Source of the DNA: Sneathiella chinensis
GTDB taxonomy: Bacteria > Pseudomonadota > Alphaproteobacteria > Sneathiellales > Sneathiellaceae
Assembly: GCF_012720115.1 (NCBI RefSeq)
Contig: NZ_VNWN01000004.1
Coordinates: 558,001 to 622,000, forward strand
Direction of reading: 5' to 3'
Length of the DNA: 64,000 nucleotides
Shown here: piece after piece, positions 27,907 to 37,435 of the stretch
Layout of the letters: each line of letters opens with the position of its first letter
Position numbering within the stretch: the first letter of the stretch is position 1
Position numbers and translations under genes: made by a program
The notes under the pieces: generated by a model
The model's input: only the letters and a program-made list of their open reading frames with translations
The model's database searches: none
What the model was told of the DNA's origin: nothing

Positions 27907-29451
27907 TCAGTGCACCAATCCTGTTTTTGGAAGATATGCGGCAAATTCATTCCGCAATTCATCGGTTTTGACCCACGCCTTGATGGCTTCGATATCCGGG
28001 GCAAAGAACCGGTCCTCGTCATAGGCGGGGACCCGCTCCCGAATGCGCCCGAACAGGGTTTCCAGTACCGTTGAGGATTTCAGCGGGTGGCGGAACTCGA
28101 TCCCTTGTGCGGCGGCCAGCAATTCAATCGCCACAATGGCGGCGGTGTTGTCGGCCATGCGCAGAAGGCGCCGGGCCCCGTGGGTGGCCATGCTGACATG
28201 GTCTTCCTGATTGGCGGATGTGGGGATGCTGTCCACGGAGGCCGGGTGGGATTGCTGCTTGTTTTCGCTGGCAAGGGCCGCTGCGGTTACGTGGGCAATC
28301 ATGAAGCCGGAATTGACGCCCGGCTTGCCGACCAGAAAAGCGGGCAGGCCGCTGATTGTGGTGTCGATCAGCATGGCGACGCGCCGCTCCGACATGGAGC
28401 CAATCTCGGCAATGACCAGTGCCAGGATATCAGCGGCAAGCGCGATGGGTTCGGCGTGGAAATTGCCGCCGGAAATGACCTCCCCTTCCTCGGTGAAGAC
28501 CAGCGGGTTGTCGGACACGGCGTTGGCCTCGATCTCGATGGTGTGGGCCGCGTTGCGAAGCTGGTCAAGGCAGGCGCCCATGACCTGTGGCTGACAGCGC
28601 AGGCAATAGGGGTCCTGAACCTTTTCGCAGTCTTCGTGGGATTTGCGGATTTCGCTGCCCTCGATGATCTTGCGATAGGCTTCGGCCATATCCACCTGTC
28701 CGATCTGGCCGCGGGCCTCGTGAATGCGGGCATCGAACGGGGCATCCGTGCCCTTTGCCGCATCTAGGGACAGCCCCCCGGCGAGGGTGGCCGCCGCCAG
28801 AAGTTTTTCAGCCTCGAACAGTCCGGCAAGGGCAAGGCAGGTGGAAACCTGTGTGCCGTTCAGCAGCGCCAACCCCTCTTTCGGGGCGAGGCTGATCGGG
28901 GTCAGGCCAAACCGGGCGAGGGCGTCTTTTGCGGGGATCAATTCACCGTCAACGCGGGCCTCGCCAACGCCCATCAGGCAGGCCGTCATATGGGCCAGTG
29001 GTGTCAGGTCGCCGGACGCGCCAACGGACCCCTTGGCCGGAATGGCCGGATAGATATTATTGTCGAGAAGGGCGATCAGTGCCTTGATGACCAGCGGGCG
29101 GACCCCGGAAAAGCCCCGCGCCAGACTGGCCGCCTTGGTGGCGATCACCAGCCGGACAACCCGGTCTTCCAACAGGGGGCCGGTGCCCGTCGAATGGGAC
29201 ATGACAAGGTTCTTCTGAAGCAGTTCCAACTGATCGGAGGGGATGACCTCCTGTGCCAGTCGGCCGAACCCTGTATTGATGCCATAGACGATGCGGTCTT
29301 CATCAATGATCTTTTGTACGGTGGCGGCGCTGGCCTCCACCTTGTCCCAGCAGGACGGGTCCAGCGAGAATTTGACAGGGCCGGCATAGATGTGCCGCAG
29401 GTCATCCAGACCAAGGTGCCCCGGAACGGCGAATATGGATTTGTCGGACAT
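27907..29451 (-). CDS. hutH: Histidine ammonia-lyase
   Basis: Eliminates ammonia from L-histidine to give urocanate. The 514-residue protein contains the Ala-Ser-Gly triad (about residues 145-147, in [15 protein letters not shown]) that cyclises to the MIO cofactor. It also has [25 protein letters not shown]-type equivalents such as [11 protein letters not shown], and the C-terminal region containing [11 protein letters not shown] take ATG 29451, with AAGGAA six bases upstream; the frame extends to 29523 but would overlap hutI. It is the second gene of the hut operon. Confidence 0.98.
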   Translation of the reverse strand: MSDKSIFAVPGHLGLDDLRHIYAGPVKFSLDPSCWDKVEASAATVQKIIDEDRIVYGINTGFGRLAQEVIPSDQLELLQKNLVMSHSTGTGPLLEDRVVRLVIATKAASLARGFSGVRPLVIKALIALLDNNIYPAIPAKGSVGASGDLTPLAHMTACLMGVGEARVDGELIPAKDALARFGLTPISLAPKEGLALLNGTQVSTCLALAGLFEAEKLLAAATLAGGLSLDAAKGTDAPFDARIHEARGQIGQVDMAEAYRKIIEGSEIRKSHEDCEKVQDPYCLRCQPQVMGACLDQLRNAAHTIEIEANAVSDNPLVFTEEGEVISGGNFHAEPIALAADILALVIAEIGSMSERRVAMLIDTTISGLPAFLVGKPGVNSGFMIAHVTAAALASENKQQSHPASVDSIPTSANQEDHVSMATHGARRLLRMADNTAAIVAIELLAAAQGIEFRHPLKSSTVLETLFGRIRERVPAYDEDRFFAPDIEAIKAWVKTDELRNEFAAYLPKTGLVH

Positions 29452-29470
29452 GATGGTTCCTTGTGTCTGA

Positions 29471-30709
29471 TCAGTTAAACGGGGTTTCGGTACCGTTGAA
29501 GTACCGTTTGTACAGGCTGGCATTGCCGATGCTGTTGGTCAGTTCGGCAGGATGGTCAATATCCCAAACGGCAAGGTCCGCCTGCTTGCCGACCTCCAAT
29601 GTGCCGATCTCGTGGGAAAGGCCGAGGGCGCGGGCTGCGTTCCGGGTAAAGCCTGCCAAGGCTTCCTCCGGTGTCATGCGGAAGAAAATGGCGGACATGT
29701 TCATGACCAGTGTCGGGGAAATAACCGGGGAGGAACCGGGATTGCAGTCTGTTGCCAGCGCAATGGGAACCTTGTGTTCCCGCAGCAATTCCAACGGCGG
29801 CAACTTGGTTTCCCTGAGGAAATAGAACGCGCCGGGCAGCAGAACCGCCACCGTGCCATGGTCGGCCATGGCCTTGACGCCGCGTTCATCCAGATATTCC
29901 AGATGATCCGCAGACAGGGCCTTGAAATGGGCGGCCAGTTCCGCGCCTTGCAGGTTGCTGAGCTGTTCTGCGTGAAGTTTGACCGGAACCTTCAGGGCCT
30001 CGGCGGCCTTGAACAGGCTGCGCACCTGCTCGGTTGAAAAGGCGATTTTTTCGCAAAAGGCATCGACCGCATCCACAAGGCCAAGGGCATGGATCGTCGG
30101 CAGCATTTCCTTGCAGACCTTGTCCATGTAGCCATCGGAATCGCCTGCAAATTCGGGCGGCAGGGCATGGGCCCCCAGAAATGTCTTTCGCACCCGGACC
30201 GGGTTTTGTTCGCCCAGCTTCTTCGCAACCTCCAGCATCTTGATCTCGTTTTCCAGATCAAGGCCATAGCCGGACTTGATTTCAAGGGTGGTCACGCCAT
30301 AGCGCAGGCTTTCCTTCAGGCGAGACTGGCTGGCGGCCAGCAGGTCGTCTTCACTGGCGCGGCGGGTGCTGTTCACGGTCGAGATAATACCGCCGCCCTT
30401 TTTGGCAATTTCTTCATAGCTGGCACCGTTCAGGGCCATTTCAAATTCTTCGGCCCGGTTGCCGCCATAGACCATATGGGTGTGGCAATCGATCAGACCC
30501 GGTGTCATCCAGCGGCCTTCCATATCGATTTCAACGCAGTGGGACGGACGGGTGAAGGAGGGGAGCGCATCTTGGGTCCCGATCCAGGCGATCCTGCCGT
30601 TCTGGATGGCCAGACAATCGGCGTCTGTCGCACCGTAGGGAGAGGTATGCTCGACCATCGTGGCGAGTCGCGTATTGATGAACAACGTATCCCATTCTGT
30701 GTTCGGCAT
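29471..30709 (-). CDS. hutI: Imidazolonepropionase
   Basis: Amidohydrolase converting imidazolonepropionate to N-formiminoglutamate. The 412-residue product has metal-binding HxH in [20 protein letters not shown], then [19 protein letters not shown], the [18 protein letters not shown] segment, the later His in [10 protein letters not shown], and [11 protein letters not shown] with the catalytic Asp. AAGGGA precedes the ATG. It is the first gene of the minus-strand hut operon and is divided from hutF by only 61 bases containing an 18-bp palindrome. Confidence 0.97.
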   Translation of the reverse strand: MPNTEWDTLFINTRLATMVEHTSPYGATDADCLAIQNGRIAWIGTQDALPSFTRPSHCVEIDMEGRWMTPGLIDCHTHMVYGGNRAEEFEMALNGASYEEIAKKGGGIISTVNSTRRASEDDLLAASQSRLKESLRYGVTTLEIKSGYGLDLENEIKMLEVAKKLGEQNPVRVRKTFLGAHALPPEFAGDSDGYMDKVCKEMLPTIHALGLVDAVDAFCEKIAFSTEQVRSLFKAAEALKVPVKLHAEQLSNLQGAELAAHFKALSADHLEYLDERGVKAMADHGTVAVLLPGAFYFLRETKLPPLELLREHKVPIALATDCNPGSSPVISPTLVMNMSAIFFRMTPEEALAGFTRNAARALGLSHEIGTLEVGKQADLAVWDIDHPAELTNSIGNASLYKRYFNGTETPFN

Positions 30710-30729
30710 TTCTTCGTCCCTTGTGAATT

Positions 30730-30758
30730 TTGAATTTGTATATACAAATTATTATGAT
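30730..30758. promoter_or_regulatory. HutC-type operator within the divergent hutI/hutF promoter
   Basis: The 61-base gap between hutI and hutF centres on a perfect 18-bp palindrome at 30733-30750 with core TTGTATATACAA, the HutC site type known in other Proteobacteria. For hutF, TTGAAT (30730-30735) and TATGAT (30753-30758) form a -35/-10 pair with a 17-base spacer, placing the operator exactly in the spacer. One repressor dimer could silence both directions. The hutI promoter is less clear. Confidence 0.78.
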
Positions 30759-30770
30759 AAGATATTCGTC

Positions 30771-32141
30771 ATGATCAAGCATTTTTTTCAAAACGCCTTC
30801 ATCCAGGGCAAATGGGTAAAAAACGTCACCCTTACGGTTGGGGATGATGGTTGTGTGGCTGCTATTGAAACAGATAGCGCAGGGGCAGGGGCCGACAATC
30901 AGGGGGGTGTTCTGGTTCCCGGCATGCCGAACCTGCATTCCCACGCCTTTCAGCGGGCCATGGCCGGACTGGGGGAAATTGCTGGGCCGGGGGATGACAG
31001 CTTCTGGAGCTGGCGGTCGGTCATGTACAAGTTTCTGGCCGAAATCGACCCTGAGGATATGGAGGCCATCGCCGCCCAGCTATATCTGGAAATGCTGAAA
31101 TCCGGCTTCACCTCGGTTGGTGAGTTTCACTATCTGCATCACCAGAAGGACGGAACCCCTTATGCCAATCCGGCGGAAATGTCGCTCCGGGTTATGGCGG
31201 CGGCGGAACAGGTGGGGCTGCAAATGACCCTGCTGCCGGTTCTCTATTCCTATAGCGGGTTTGGCGAGGCGGCCCCGACCGACGGGCAGCGCCGCTTCAT
31301 TCATTCAACGGATGCCTATCTTGATCTGGTGGACCGGTTGGTGGCTGAAACCGCCGGAAGGCCGGGCTTTGATGTGGGCTTGACCCCGCATTCGTTGCGG
31401 GCGGTAAGCCGGGATCAGTTGCAGGCGCTGGCGGAATACCGGACCCCGGAGATGCCTGTCCATATCCACATTGCCGAACAAATGAAGGAAGTGAATGACT
31501 GTCTGGACTGGTCCGGTCAGCGTCCCGTGGAATGGTTGCTGAATAATACGACCGTCGATGAAAACTGGTGTCTGGTCCATGCCACCCATCTGACCCCGCA
31601 GGAAGTACAGGGCATCGCAGAGCGGGGCGCGGTTGTGGGGCTGTGCCCGGTGACCGAGGCCAATCTGGGGGACGGATTGTTCCCGGTAGAGGATTTCCTG
31701 TCCCAAGGGGGGCGCTTCGGGATCGGATCTGACAGCAACATCAATATTTCCGTCGCCGAGGAATGCCGCATTCTGGAATACGGCCAGCGGCTTGTACGGC
31801 AGAAACGCACCCTGATTGCGGAGCGGAATGCCTCAAACGGGGAACGTATTCTGTCTCTGGCTGTAGAGGGCGGGGCGCAGGCGCTCTGTCCCGGAAAGCC
31901 GGCGGGGATCGCCGTTGGCGCGCCAGCCAACTATCTGACACTGGATGAAAACCACCCGGCGCTGGTCGGGCGAGGTGTTCAAAATATTGTTGATGGATGG
32001 TTGTTTGCGGGCAACAACTCTGTTGTAAAGGATGTCTACGTGGCAGGGCGGCCTGTAATTCGGAACGGTCATCACGACCGGGAGGAGGAAATTCTGGCCC
32101 GGTTCAGCACGGTAATGAAACGGCTGGCCACAAAAATCTGA
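30771..32141 (+). CDS. hutF: Formimidoylglutamate deiminase
   Basis: Amidohydrolase that turns N-formimino-L-glutamate into N-formylglutamate and ammonia, feeding HutG. The 456-residue protein has HxH in PGMPNLHSHAFQRAMAGLGE, the substrate-binding FWSWRSVMYKF, VGEFHYLHHQKDGTPY, HIHIAEQMKEVNDCL, and FGIGSDSNINISVAEECRIL with the catalytic Asp. The ATG at 30771 comes about six bases after the predicted transcription start and has no clear Shine-Dalgarno, so the mRNA may be nearly leaderless. It is divergent from hutI and followed by hutC. Confidence 0.96.
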   Translation: MIKHFFQNAFIQGKWVKNVTLTVGDDGCVAAIETDSAGAGADNQGGVLVPGMPNLHSHAFQRAMAGLGEIAGPGDDSFWSWRSVMYKFLAEIDPEDMEAIAAQLYLEMLKSGFTSVGEFHYLHHQKDGTPYANPAEMSLRVMAAAEQVGLQMTLLPVLYSYSGFGEAAPTDGQRRFIHSTDAYLDLVDRLVAETAGRPGFDVGLTPHSLRAVSRDQLQALAEYRTPEMPVHIHIAEQMKEVNDCLDWSGQRPVEWLLNNTTVDENWCLVHATHLTPQEVQGIAERGAVVGLCPVTEANLGDGLFPVEDFLSQGGRFGIGSDSNINISVAEECRILEYGQRLVRQKRTLIAERNASNGERILSLAVEGGAQALCPGKPAGIAVGAPANYLTLDENHPALVGRGVQNIVDGWLFAGNNSVVKDVYVAGRPVIRNGHHDREEEILARFSTVMKRLATKI

Positions 32142-32163
32142 TGCCGGACATCTGGAACAAGAC

Positions 32164-32916
32164 ATGACCCTGATCGAAGAACTGCCTGAAAACAGCACTG
32201 AACCGCTCTATAAGCAGATCAAGCAACTGATCGTCAGCAAGATAGAGGCAGGAGAGTGGCGTCCGGGGGATCGTCTGCCCACGGAGCACGCGCTTGTGAA
32301 GGAGCTGAAAACATCGCGCATGACGGTAAACCGGGCTTTCCGTGAATTGACACAGGAAGGGGTTCTGGTCCGCCGTCAGGGGTCGGGAACCTTTGTCTCG
32401 CCATCAAAACTTGAAACGGGCATGCTGGAAATCCGCAACGTGGCGGAGGATATCACCGCCCGCGGGAATGAGCATTCATCCGAGGTTCTTCTGCTGGAAA
32501 CTGTCGATACCGTCCCGGCTGAAATCGCCGAGACCATGACGGACCTTCCCCGCGGTGCGGCCTTTCATTCCCTGTGTTTGCATTTCGAGAATGGCAGGCC
32601 GCTCCAACTGGAGGATCGATATGTGAACCCCCGGCTGGTGCCGGATTTCCTGAAACAGGATTTTTCGGTCCAGACCACCGGCGGCTACCTGCTGGACAAT
32701 GTTATCTATACCCACGCCGATCACCGGATCAGTGCCGCCATCCCGACGGAGGAGCAGAAAAAGCTGCTTCGGCTGGAGGAGGGAGAGCCCGTTCTTGTGC
32801 TGGAGCGTCACACCTATTGCCCGGATGGGGTCATCACGACCGTGCGTCTTTACCATCCGGCAAGCCGCTATGAATTCAGCGGGACCTTCTTCCCCCATCG
32901 GGAATTGTCCGACTGA
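32164..32916 (+). CDS. hutC: Histidine utilisation repressor HutC (GntR family)
   Basis: GntR/HutC-subfamily repressor of 250 residues. The N-terminal winged helix (about residues 10-78) shows EPLYKQIKQLIVSKIEAGEW, RLPTEHALVKELKTSRMTVN and EGVLVRRQGSGTFVS. The C-terminal UTRA domain (about 95-240) contains LCLHFENGRPLQLEDRYVNP and LERHTYCPDGVITTVRLYHP. Urocanate is the usual inducer of HutC. It lies 22 bases after hutF; the palindrome between hutI and hutF is its likely target, which would also make it self-regulated through the hutF promoter. Confidence 0.94.
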   Translation: MTLIEELPENSTEPLYKQIKQLIVSKIEAGEWRPGDRLPTEHALVKELKTSRMTVNRAFRELTQEGVLVRRQGSGTFVSPSKLETGMLEIRNVAEDITARGNEHSSEVLLLETVDTVPAEIAETMTDLPRGAAFHSLCLHFENGRPLQLEDRYVNPRLVPDFLKQDFSVQTTGGYLLDNVIYTHADHRISAAIPTEEQKKLLRLEEGEPVLVLERHTYCPDGVITTVRLYHPASRYEFSGTFFPHRELSD

Positions 32917-33089
32917 TCATTTTGGCAAATTCTTGAGCGGGATACGCATTCCGGTTGTGGTGTCGCTTTAAATATGTAAAATGGTCTAATATAATAGGTT
33001 GTGGAATATTCAGCCCACAGGTGATACCGGGCTGAAAAACAAACATTGCAGTTCCCCTTTCACACAGAAGAATTGGCGCTTTTTCTGCT

Positions 33090-35303
33090 ATGATTGAAGA
33101 CCGACTGATACAGGCACAGGTTCTTGTTCGGAAAAAAATCAAGGAACTCATCCTTCCGTTGCTGATTTTTGTCCTGGGCTCGTTCGGGCTGATTTTTTTC
33201 GGCATCTGGCAAACATCGGAAATTCAGGATGAACAGACGGTTGAATCCTCCAAATTCCTGCTGGAAACCCTGATCAAGGAAGAAAAGGCGGCTCTGGAGA
33301 CGCTGGTTTACGACTACGCCTACTGGCAGACCGCCCTTGAAAATCTTGTGGACACGCAGAATAGAGAATGGGCGCAGGACAATATCGGTCGGTACTTGCA
33401 GGAAACGTATGGTTTTGATGCCACTTTCGTTCTGGATGGGGAGAACCGCAGTGTGTTTTCCATCGAAAAGGGGGAAATCCTCTCGAAAGAGTTTTTGGCC
33501 TTTGTTCTGAACGGGGATGAGTTTGTCAGTCGGATCAGGACCGCCCGCGCCCTTGGCCGGAAAGCCCCCCTGTCGGAAGTGGTGCGATTGAAGTCCGGGG
33601 ATATGGCGCTGGTGGCGGCGGCAATGATTGAATCCGATTTGCAGGAAGTCGGTGCCGACGGCGCGGGCGCCTACCGCAAGTCTGATTATGTTCTGGTGCT
33701 GGTCAAGCCCATGGGCGAGCGGTTTATCGAGGCCATTTCCAAGCGCTTTTCCTTTACCGGTCTTGAGGCCGTCGCCGGCCCTGATGTGGAAGAACACAAG
33801 CGGGCCTATCTGTCGCTGACGGATGGGCGGGGCCGGGTTGTTGGTTATCTGGAATGGAGCCCGGCACTACAGGGGCCTGCCTTTATCTCGCTCTCTCTTC
33901 AGAATATCGCCTTTGCCGTCATACTGTTGTTTGGATTGATGGTTTTGATTGTCTTGCGGACCATGAAGCTGTTTCGCATGTTTGATACCCAGTATCGGGA
34001 TTACCTTGAGAACGAACAGAAAATGCGTCACTACGAAAGTGCCATTTCCGAACTGGTACAGGGGGAATTCCTGTATGAAATGACGGTGATTGAGGCGCTC
34101 AAGGAAATTGTCCGGAACGTGGCGGAAACCCTGAAAATCGACAAGGTCAGCATTTGGCAGATTGATATGGAACAGAACGCCCTTGTCAGTGCCTGCCGCT
34201 TTGATCGGGCAATCGGCGGGTTTCTGCCGGACCTGACATTGAAGGGGGAATTGCATCAGGATTTCTTCAAGGCCAGCCAGACAGGACATGAATTAAGCAT
34301 TGCCAATGTCTGGAAGGATCCCCTGACCCGAGGCCTTCGCAAAATCCGTTTCCCCGAGCAGGAGCCCCTTAGCCTGATCCAGATGCCGTTCTCGATCCGC
34401 GGGCGGCAGGAAGGGTTCATCAGCCTTGCCAAGCGGGAAAACGATTATGAATGGACCAAGGAAGAGCGGCGCTTTGTGCAGTCCATTTCGGATATTGTGA
34501 CCCTGATTTTTGAGGCCCATCTTAGGGACCAGATCGAACAGGAACTGCGCAAGGAGAAAAACAAGGCCGAGGCCGCCAATCTGGCCAAGACCGAGTTTCT
34601 GGCCAATATGAGCCACGAGCTGCGCACCCCCCTGAATGCGGTGATCGGCTTTTCCGATCTGATGCAGCAGAAAATTTTTGGGGAACTGGGGTCGCCGCGC
34701 TACGAGGATTATCTCAGTGATATCAATATGAGCGCCCGCCACCTGCTCAGTCTGATCAATGAAATCCTTGATGTGGCCAAGACCGAATCCGGGAAATACG
34801 AGATTTTCCCGACGGATGTGGATATCGCAACCGAGATCGATAGTGCGATCCGCCTGCTGCACGGACGTTTCAAGGACAAGAAATTCACGGTGGAAACCCG
34901 GCTGGCCGACGGGATCGGGACCATCAGCGCGGACCCGAAATGTTTCCGCCAGATCATCCTGAATATCCTGACCAATGCGGTCAAGTTTTCGGGCGATGAT
35001 TGCCTGATCGGGGTAACCGCGGACGTCAAGGGGGATGCAGTTGAATTCTCCTTCTCGGACAATGGCATCGGTATCCCCCGGGATCAGCTTGAAGAGGTTT
35101 TCAAGGCCTTCCACCAGATTGAGAGTGCCCTCAGCAAGACAACGGAAGGCACCGGTCTTGGGCTTGCCATTACAAAGGCGCTGGTGGAAATGCACCATGG
35201 CGGCATTGCCATCGAAAGCGAGCCGGGACAGGGCACCACAATCCGGGTCACCCTGCCGGTCAAGCAACCCGAAACCCGCGCCCGCGCAAGGGATGCTGCC
35301 TGA
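33090..35303 (+). CDS. Membrane-bound sensor histidine kinase with CHASE4-like and GAF domains
   Basis: Two-component sensor of 737 residues. Transmembrane span 1 (about 17-40, ILPLLIFVLGSFGLIFFGIW) and span 2 (about 267-292) enclose a periplasmic domain with the CHASE4-like motif ETLVYDYAYWQTALENLVD. A GAF-type domain follows (about 335-480), then a short coiled coil, HisKA with phospho-acceptor His509 in NMSHELRTPLNAVIGF, and HATPase (about 570-726) with SDNGIGIPRDQLEEVF and TGLGLAITKALVEMHHGG. No receiver domain and no response-regulator gene are nearby, so it is an orphan; ligand unknown. There is no obvious Shine-Dalgarno before the ATG. Confidence 0.9.
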   Translation: MIEDRLIQAQVLVRKKIKELILPLLIFVLGSFGLIFFGIWQTSEIQDEQTVESSKFLLETLIKEEKAALETLVYDYAYWQTALENLVDTQNREWAQDNIGRYLQETYGFDATFVLDGENRSVFSIEKGEILSKEFLAFVLNGDEFVSRIRTARALGRKAPLSEVVRLKSGDMALVAAAMIESDLQEVGADGAGAYRKSDYVLVLVKPMGERFIEAISKRFSFTGLEAVAGPDVEEHKRAYLSLTDGRGRVVGYLEWSPALQGPAFISLSLQNIAFAVILLFGLMVLIVLRTMKLFRMFDTQYRDYLENEQKMRHYESAISELVQGEFLYEMTVIEALKEIVRNVAETLKIDKVSIWQIDMEQNALVSACRFDRAIGGFLPDLTLKGELHQDFFKASQTGHELSIANVWKDPLTRGLRKIRFPEQEPLSLIQMPFSIRGRQEGFISLAKRENDYEWTKEERRFVQSISDIVTLIFEAHLRDQIEQELRKEKNKAEAANLAKTEFLANMSHELRTPLNAVIGFSDLMQQKIFGELGSPRYEDYLSDINMSARHLLSLINEILDVAKTESGKYEIFPTDVDIATEIDSAIRLLHGRFKDKKFTVETRLADGIGTISADPKCFRQIILNILTNAVKFSGDDCLIGVTADVKGDAVEFSFSDNGIGIPRDQLEEVFKAFHQIESALSKTTEGTGLGLAITKALVEMHHGGIAIESEPGQGTTIRVTLPVKQPETRARARDAA

Positions 35304-35330
35304 TCTATTCAGGCAGGAAAAAGATTTTTT
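35296..35330 (+). terminator. Probable terminator after sensor kinase gene
   Basis: Perfect 8-bp stem CTGCCTGA / TCAGGCAG with a 5-base loop spanning the kinase stop codon, followed after a short A-rich stretch by six T residues. The separation of the T run from the stem weakens the call. Confidence 0.45.
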
Positions 35331-35390
35331 GAGATAGGCTTGTCTTCGAGTATTTAAACATGCTGAGGATCGCTGCTAGGGAGTGTGAAT

Positions 35391-35780
35391 TCACTCTAAT
35401 TTAAAAGTGCAATGTCCGGTTTCTTCATCTAGGTAGGTAACCTTCCATTTTTGGTTACGTCGTTTTTTGGGGTGCCAGGGGTCGGCCTCTTTATAGCCTC
35501 TTTCAGGGCTGCCGGTTACAATGACCATATCCACATTGCCATTGAAGTCGGAGAGTGCTCGTTGCAAATGTTTGGTACGCTTTTTGTTCCCGGACTTGCG
35601 CCCCCATTCTTCATGTGGGGCACCAAATAGCTTGGAGTCAAAGGTCAGTACATTATCTATTTTCTTTATTTCTTGTTGCCAAACAGCTACGCAGATTCCA
35701 TCGTCTTTCTCAGCGCTCCAGTCTTGGCGAGGCGAAATAAGATCGTATCCTAATTTTTTGAATGCTTCTGTATACGTCAT
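35391..35780 (-). CDS. Unknown protein, island gene C
   Basis: A 129-residue soluble protein I do not recognise. The N-terminal half contains ICVAVWQQEIKKIDNVLTFD. A basic central part, GRKSGNKKRTKHLQRALSDF, leads to VDMVIVTGSPERG and then a C-terminal WKVTYLDEETGHCTFKLE that looks like a beta-rich ending. AAGGA lies eight bases before the ATG, supporting expression. GC content is visibly below the flanks. It is the last of three same-strand genes; a nucleic-acid role is conceivable from the basic region and its neighbour but is speculative. Confidence 0.6.
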   Translation of the reverse strand: MTYTEAFKKLGYDLISPRQDWSAEKDDGICVAVWQQEIKKIDNVLTFDSKLFGAPHEEWGRKSGNKKRTKHLQRALSDFNGNVDMVIVTGSPERGYKEADPWHPKKRRNQKWKVTYLDEETGHCTFKLE

Positions 35781-35827
35781 GATTTTTTCCTTGCTAAGTA
35801 GTGCTTAAAATAATTGGTTTGTTTAAC

Positions 35828-36472
35828 TTAAAGTTTGCCCAATAAGTTCTTTACTTCTTTCATGCACTCGACTGCTTGAAGTTTGGGGCAGTTGATGGAA
35901 AGGTGGTGGCAATAGATTGCGGGAATGCCCTGCCACTCGCCACGACCGAAAGTCATGTGGTTTTGTTTATGTTCAAATTTGCAATCTTGCCATTCTATAT
36001 TGAACGCTTGAGAAGCCTTGTCTCCGAAAATGAGGATTGCTTTTGGTGATTGCGCCATTAATAAGCGTTTGTTCCAATTTAGAGAAAAATCTCGCCAGAC
36101 CTTTCTGGGGCCAGTCTTCGGGTGCTCCCACATGCGAGCTTCCTGAGTGGGGGCAGAGGGGAAAATTGCGGCATGGGCAACTGTTCTTTCGAACAGTGTT
36201 TTTCGCAATCCCGCTTGAGCCATATATTTTCTTAGTATTTGGCCAAATCTATATGTATCGTTGAGGTAAAGAAGTTGGCTTGGTGCCTCGCGTTGAATGG
36301 ATTTGTCTTCGCCGCCACCTTGAAATGTTATGAGTGCTAGGTCCGGGGTATCGGCAAGGGGGGCATATAGGGGATTTAGTCCATGTTGTACGACGCTTGC
36401 GAGTTCTTTATCCTCTAACATTTTTCCAACTTCTGCATACAGTTCCTCGGATAAAACGGTGAGCTTGGTCAT
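35828..36472 (-). CDS. Uracil-DNA-glycosylase-like protein of unknown function, island gene B
   Basis: A 214-residue protein with weak features of the uracil-DNA glycosylase superfamily: LALITFQGGGED (residues 45-56) resembles the catalytic-water motif region, KAILIFGDKASQAF (144-157) resembles the conserved strand-helix of the family, and HHLSINCP (189-196) sits where the HPS-type minor-groove loop would be. Four cysteines (164, 188, 195, 203) fall in the C-terminal fifth and could hold metal, although their spacing is not that of known iron-sulfur UDGs. AAAGGA precedes the ATG. It is the middle gene of the low-GC island. The family call is tentative; an unrelated alpha/beta fold is possible. 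Confidence 0.55.
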   Translation of the reverse strand: MTKLTVLSEELYAEVGKMLEDKELASVVQHGLNPLYAPLADTPDLALITFQGGGEDKSIQREAPSQLLYLNDTYRFGQILRKYMAQAGLRKTLFERTVAHAAIFPSAPTQEARMWEHPKTGPRKVWRDFSLNWNKRLLMAQSPKAILIFGDKASQAFNIEWQDCKFEHKQNHMTFGRGEWQGIPAIYCHHLSINCPKLQAVECMKEVKNLLGKL

Positions 36473-36629
36473 GATCGTTTCCTTTAGGTATAGTTGTAGG
36501 TGCTTTGAAGAAGCTGTTCTCTAAAGCTTTTGAGAAAATACATTTTGAAATTGATTGATATGGGTGCGCTAAGCCTTTGTAGGCTCAAGGTGATCTGGCT
36601 ACTGTTGAGTGTTCAGTGTTCCCGTGAAA

Positions 36630-37379
36630 CTAATTTTTTGTTGCCTCAGGTCGTTTCAGTTTTAGGTATTCTGAAAACTGTAAAGATGGCCTTTCGTGTT
36701 TGTTTTCCGGTGAGGTGTATGGTGTGTCTATATCAATCCCGGCATGTATTAGAATGAGAATGCAATCATCGTCTCGGAGGGCGGAGGTATCGGAAAAATT
36801 CTGCTCTGTTCCAAAGGGGTGGTGGTTGCGAATATATTTGGCTTTTATCCACTCCGTCTTTTGAAATTTACATTCGAGGTCGTTCCATGCGTTCCGGTTG
36901 GTTCCTCCAGCAACTTCGTTTGCAAAATGAGAAGGGGAGAATTTCTGTTCGTTTACAAAAAGAGAGCCGTGACGAACTGTTGCAAGATCTAAGTCTAAAT
37001 TTTTGTGTTTACCTTTATAGCGGGAGCGGACAAGTGTGCCGTTAGGAAGCCATGCACTTCCCCACCACATGCCCTCCCCGTATCGTCCCCAATAACTTTC
37101 CCAATCCGCTTTCATAAGTGCAAATTTATGCGGGGTGATGCCGAAAAGAGTAATGCTATCCTCATGTTGAAATTGGTTTGAAAGGTGTTCCGCAAGCACG
37201 TCATATATATATGCGGCTGGGCTAATTTTTCCCTCTGACAGATGGAAAATCGCGGCGCATTGATCTATGTGCACAGGTATGCTTACAAATTCAGACGGGT
37301 TTTTGGGTAGTCTTTCGACGATCCCTTCTTCTGAGTGCAGGCTTGTGTGCGAGAAAAAGTCAAATTTCAATACAGACAT
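36630..37379 (-). CDS. Unknown protein, island gene A
   Basis: A 249-residue protein without recognisable family. It has a tryptophan/glycine-rich centre (ADWESYWGRYGEGMWWGSAW), followed by a basic stretch RSRYKGKHKNLDLDLATVRH, and a C-terminal NHHPFGTEQNF region. No signal peptide or membrane span is evident. It is the promoter-proximal gene of the three-gene unit: a good sigma-70-like promoter lies just upstream and GGGA precedes the ATG. Base composition is roughly 40% GC by eye versus about 60% in flanking genes, indicating acquisition from elsewhere. Confidence 0.6.
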   Translation of the reverse strand: MSVLKFDFFSHTSLHSEEGIVERLPKNPSEFVSIPVHIDQCAAIFHLSEGKISPAAYIYDVLAEHLSNQFQHEDSITLFGITPHKFALMKADWESYWGRYGEGMWWGSAWLPNGTLVRSRYKGKHKNLDLDLATVRHGSLFVNEQKFSPSHFANEVAGGTNRNAWNDLECKFQKTEWIKAKYIRNHHPFGTEQNFSDTSALRDDDCILILIHAGIDIDTPYTSPENKHERPSLQFSEYLKLKRPEATKN

Positions 37380-37406
37380 GAATGTTTTCCCTAGTGTTGT
37401 TTTGCA

Positions 37407-37435
37407 ACAATAGCATGAGAATTTTCTTATGTAAA
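37407..37435 (-). promoter_or_regulatory. Predicted promoter of the low-GC island
   Basis: On the minus strand TTTACA (37435-37430) and TATTGT (37412-37407) are separated by exactly 17 bases, 28 bases before the ATG of island gene A. The wider 343-base gap (37380-37722) is AT-rich and holds no gene that I can support; a small hairpin TCGAC-N8-GTCGA lies near 37540. Confidence 0.5.

Noticed and set aside
36530-36757. Plus-strand frame of 75 codons in the low-GC island
   Set aside because: It overlaps island gene A in antisense and shows no ribosome site or family features.
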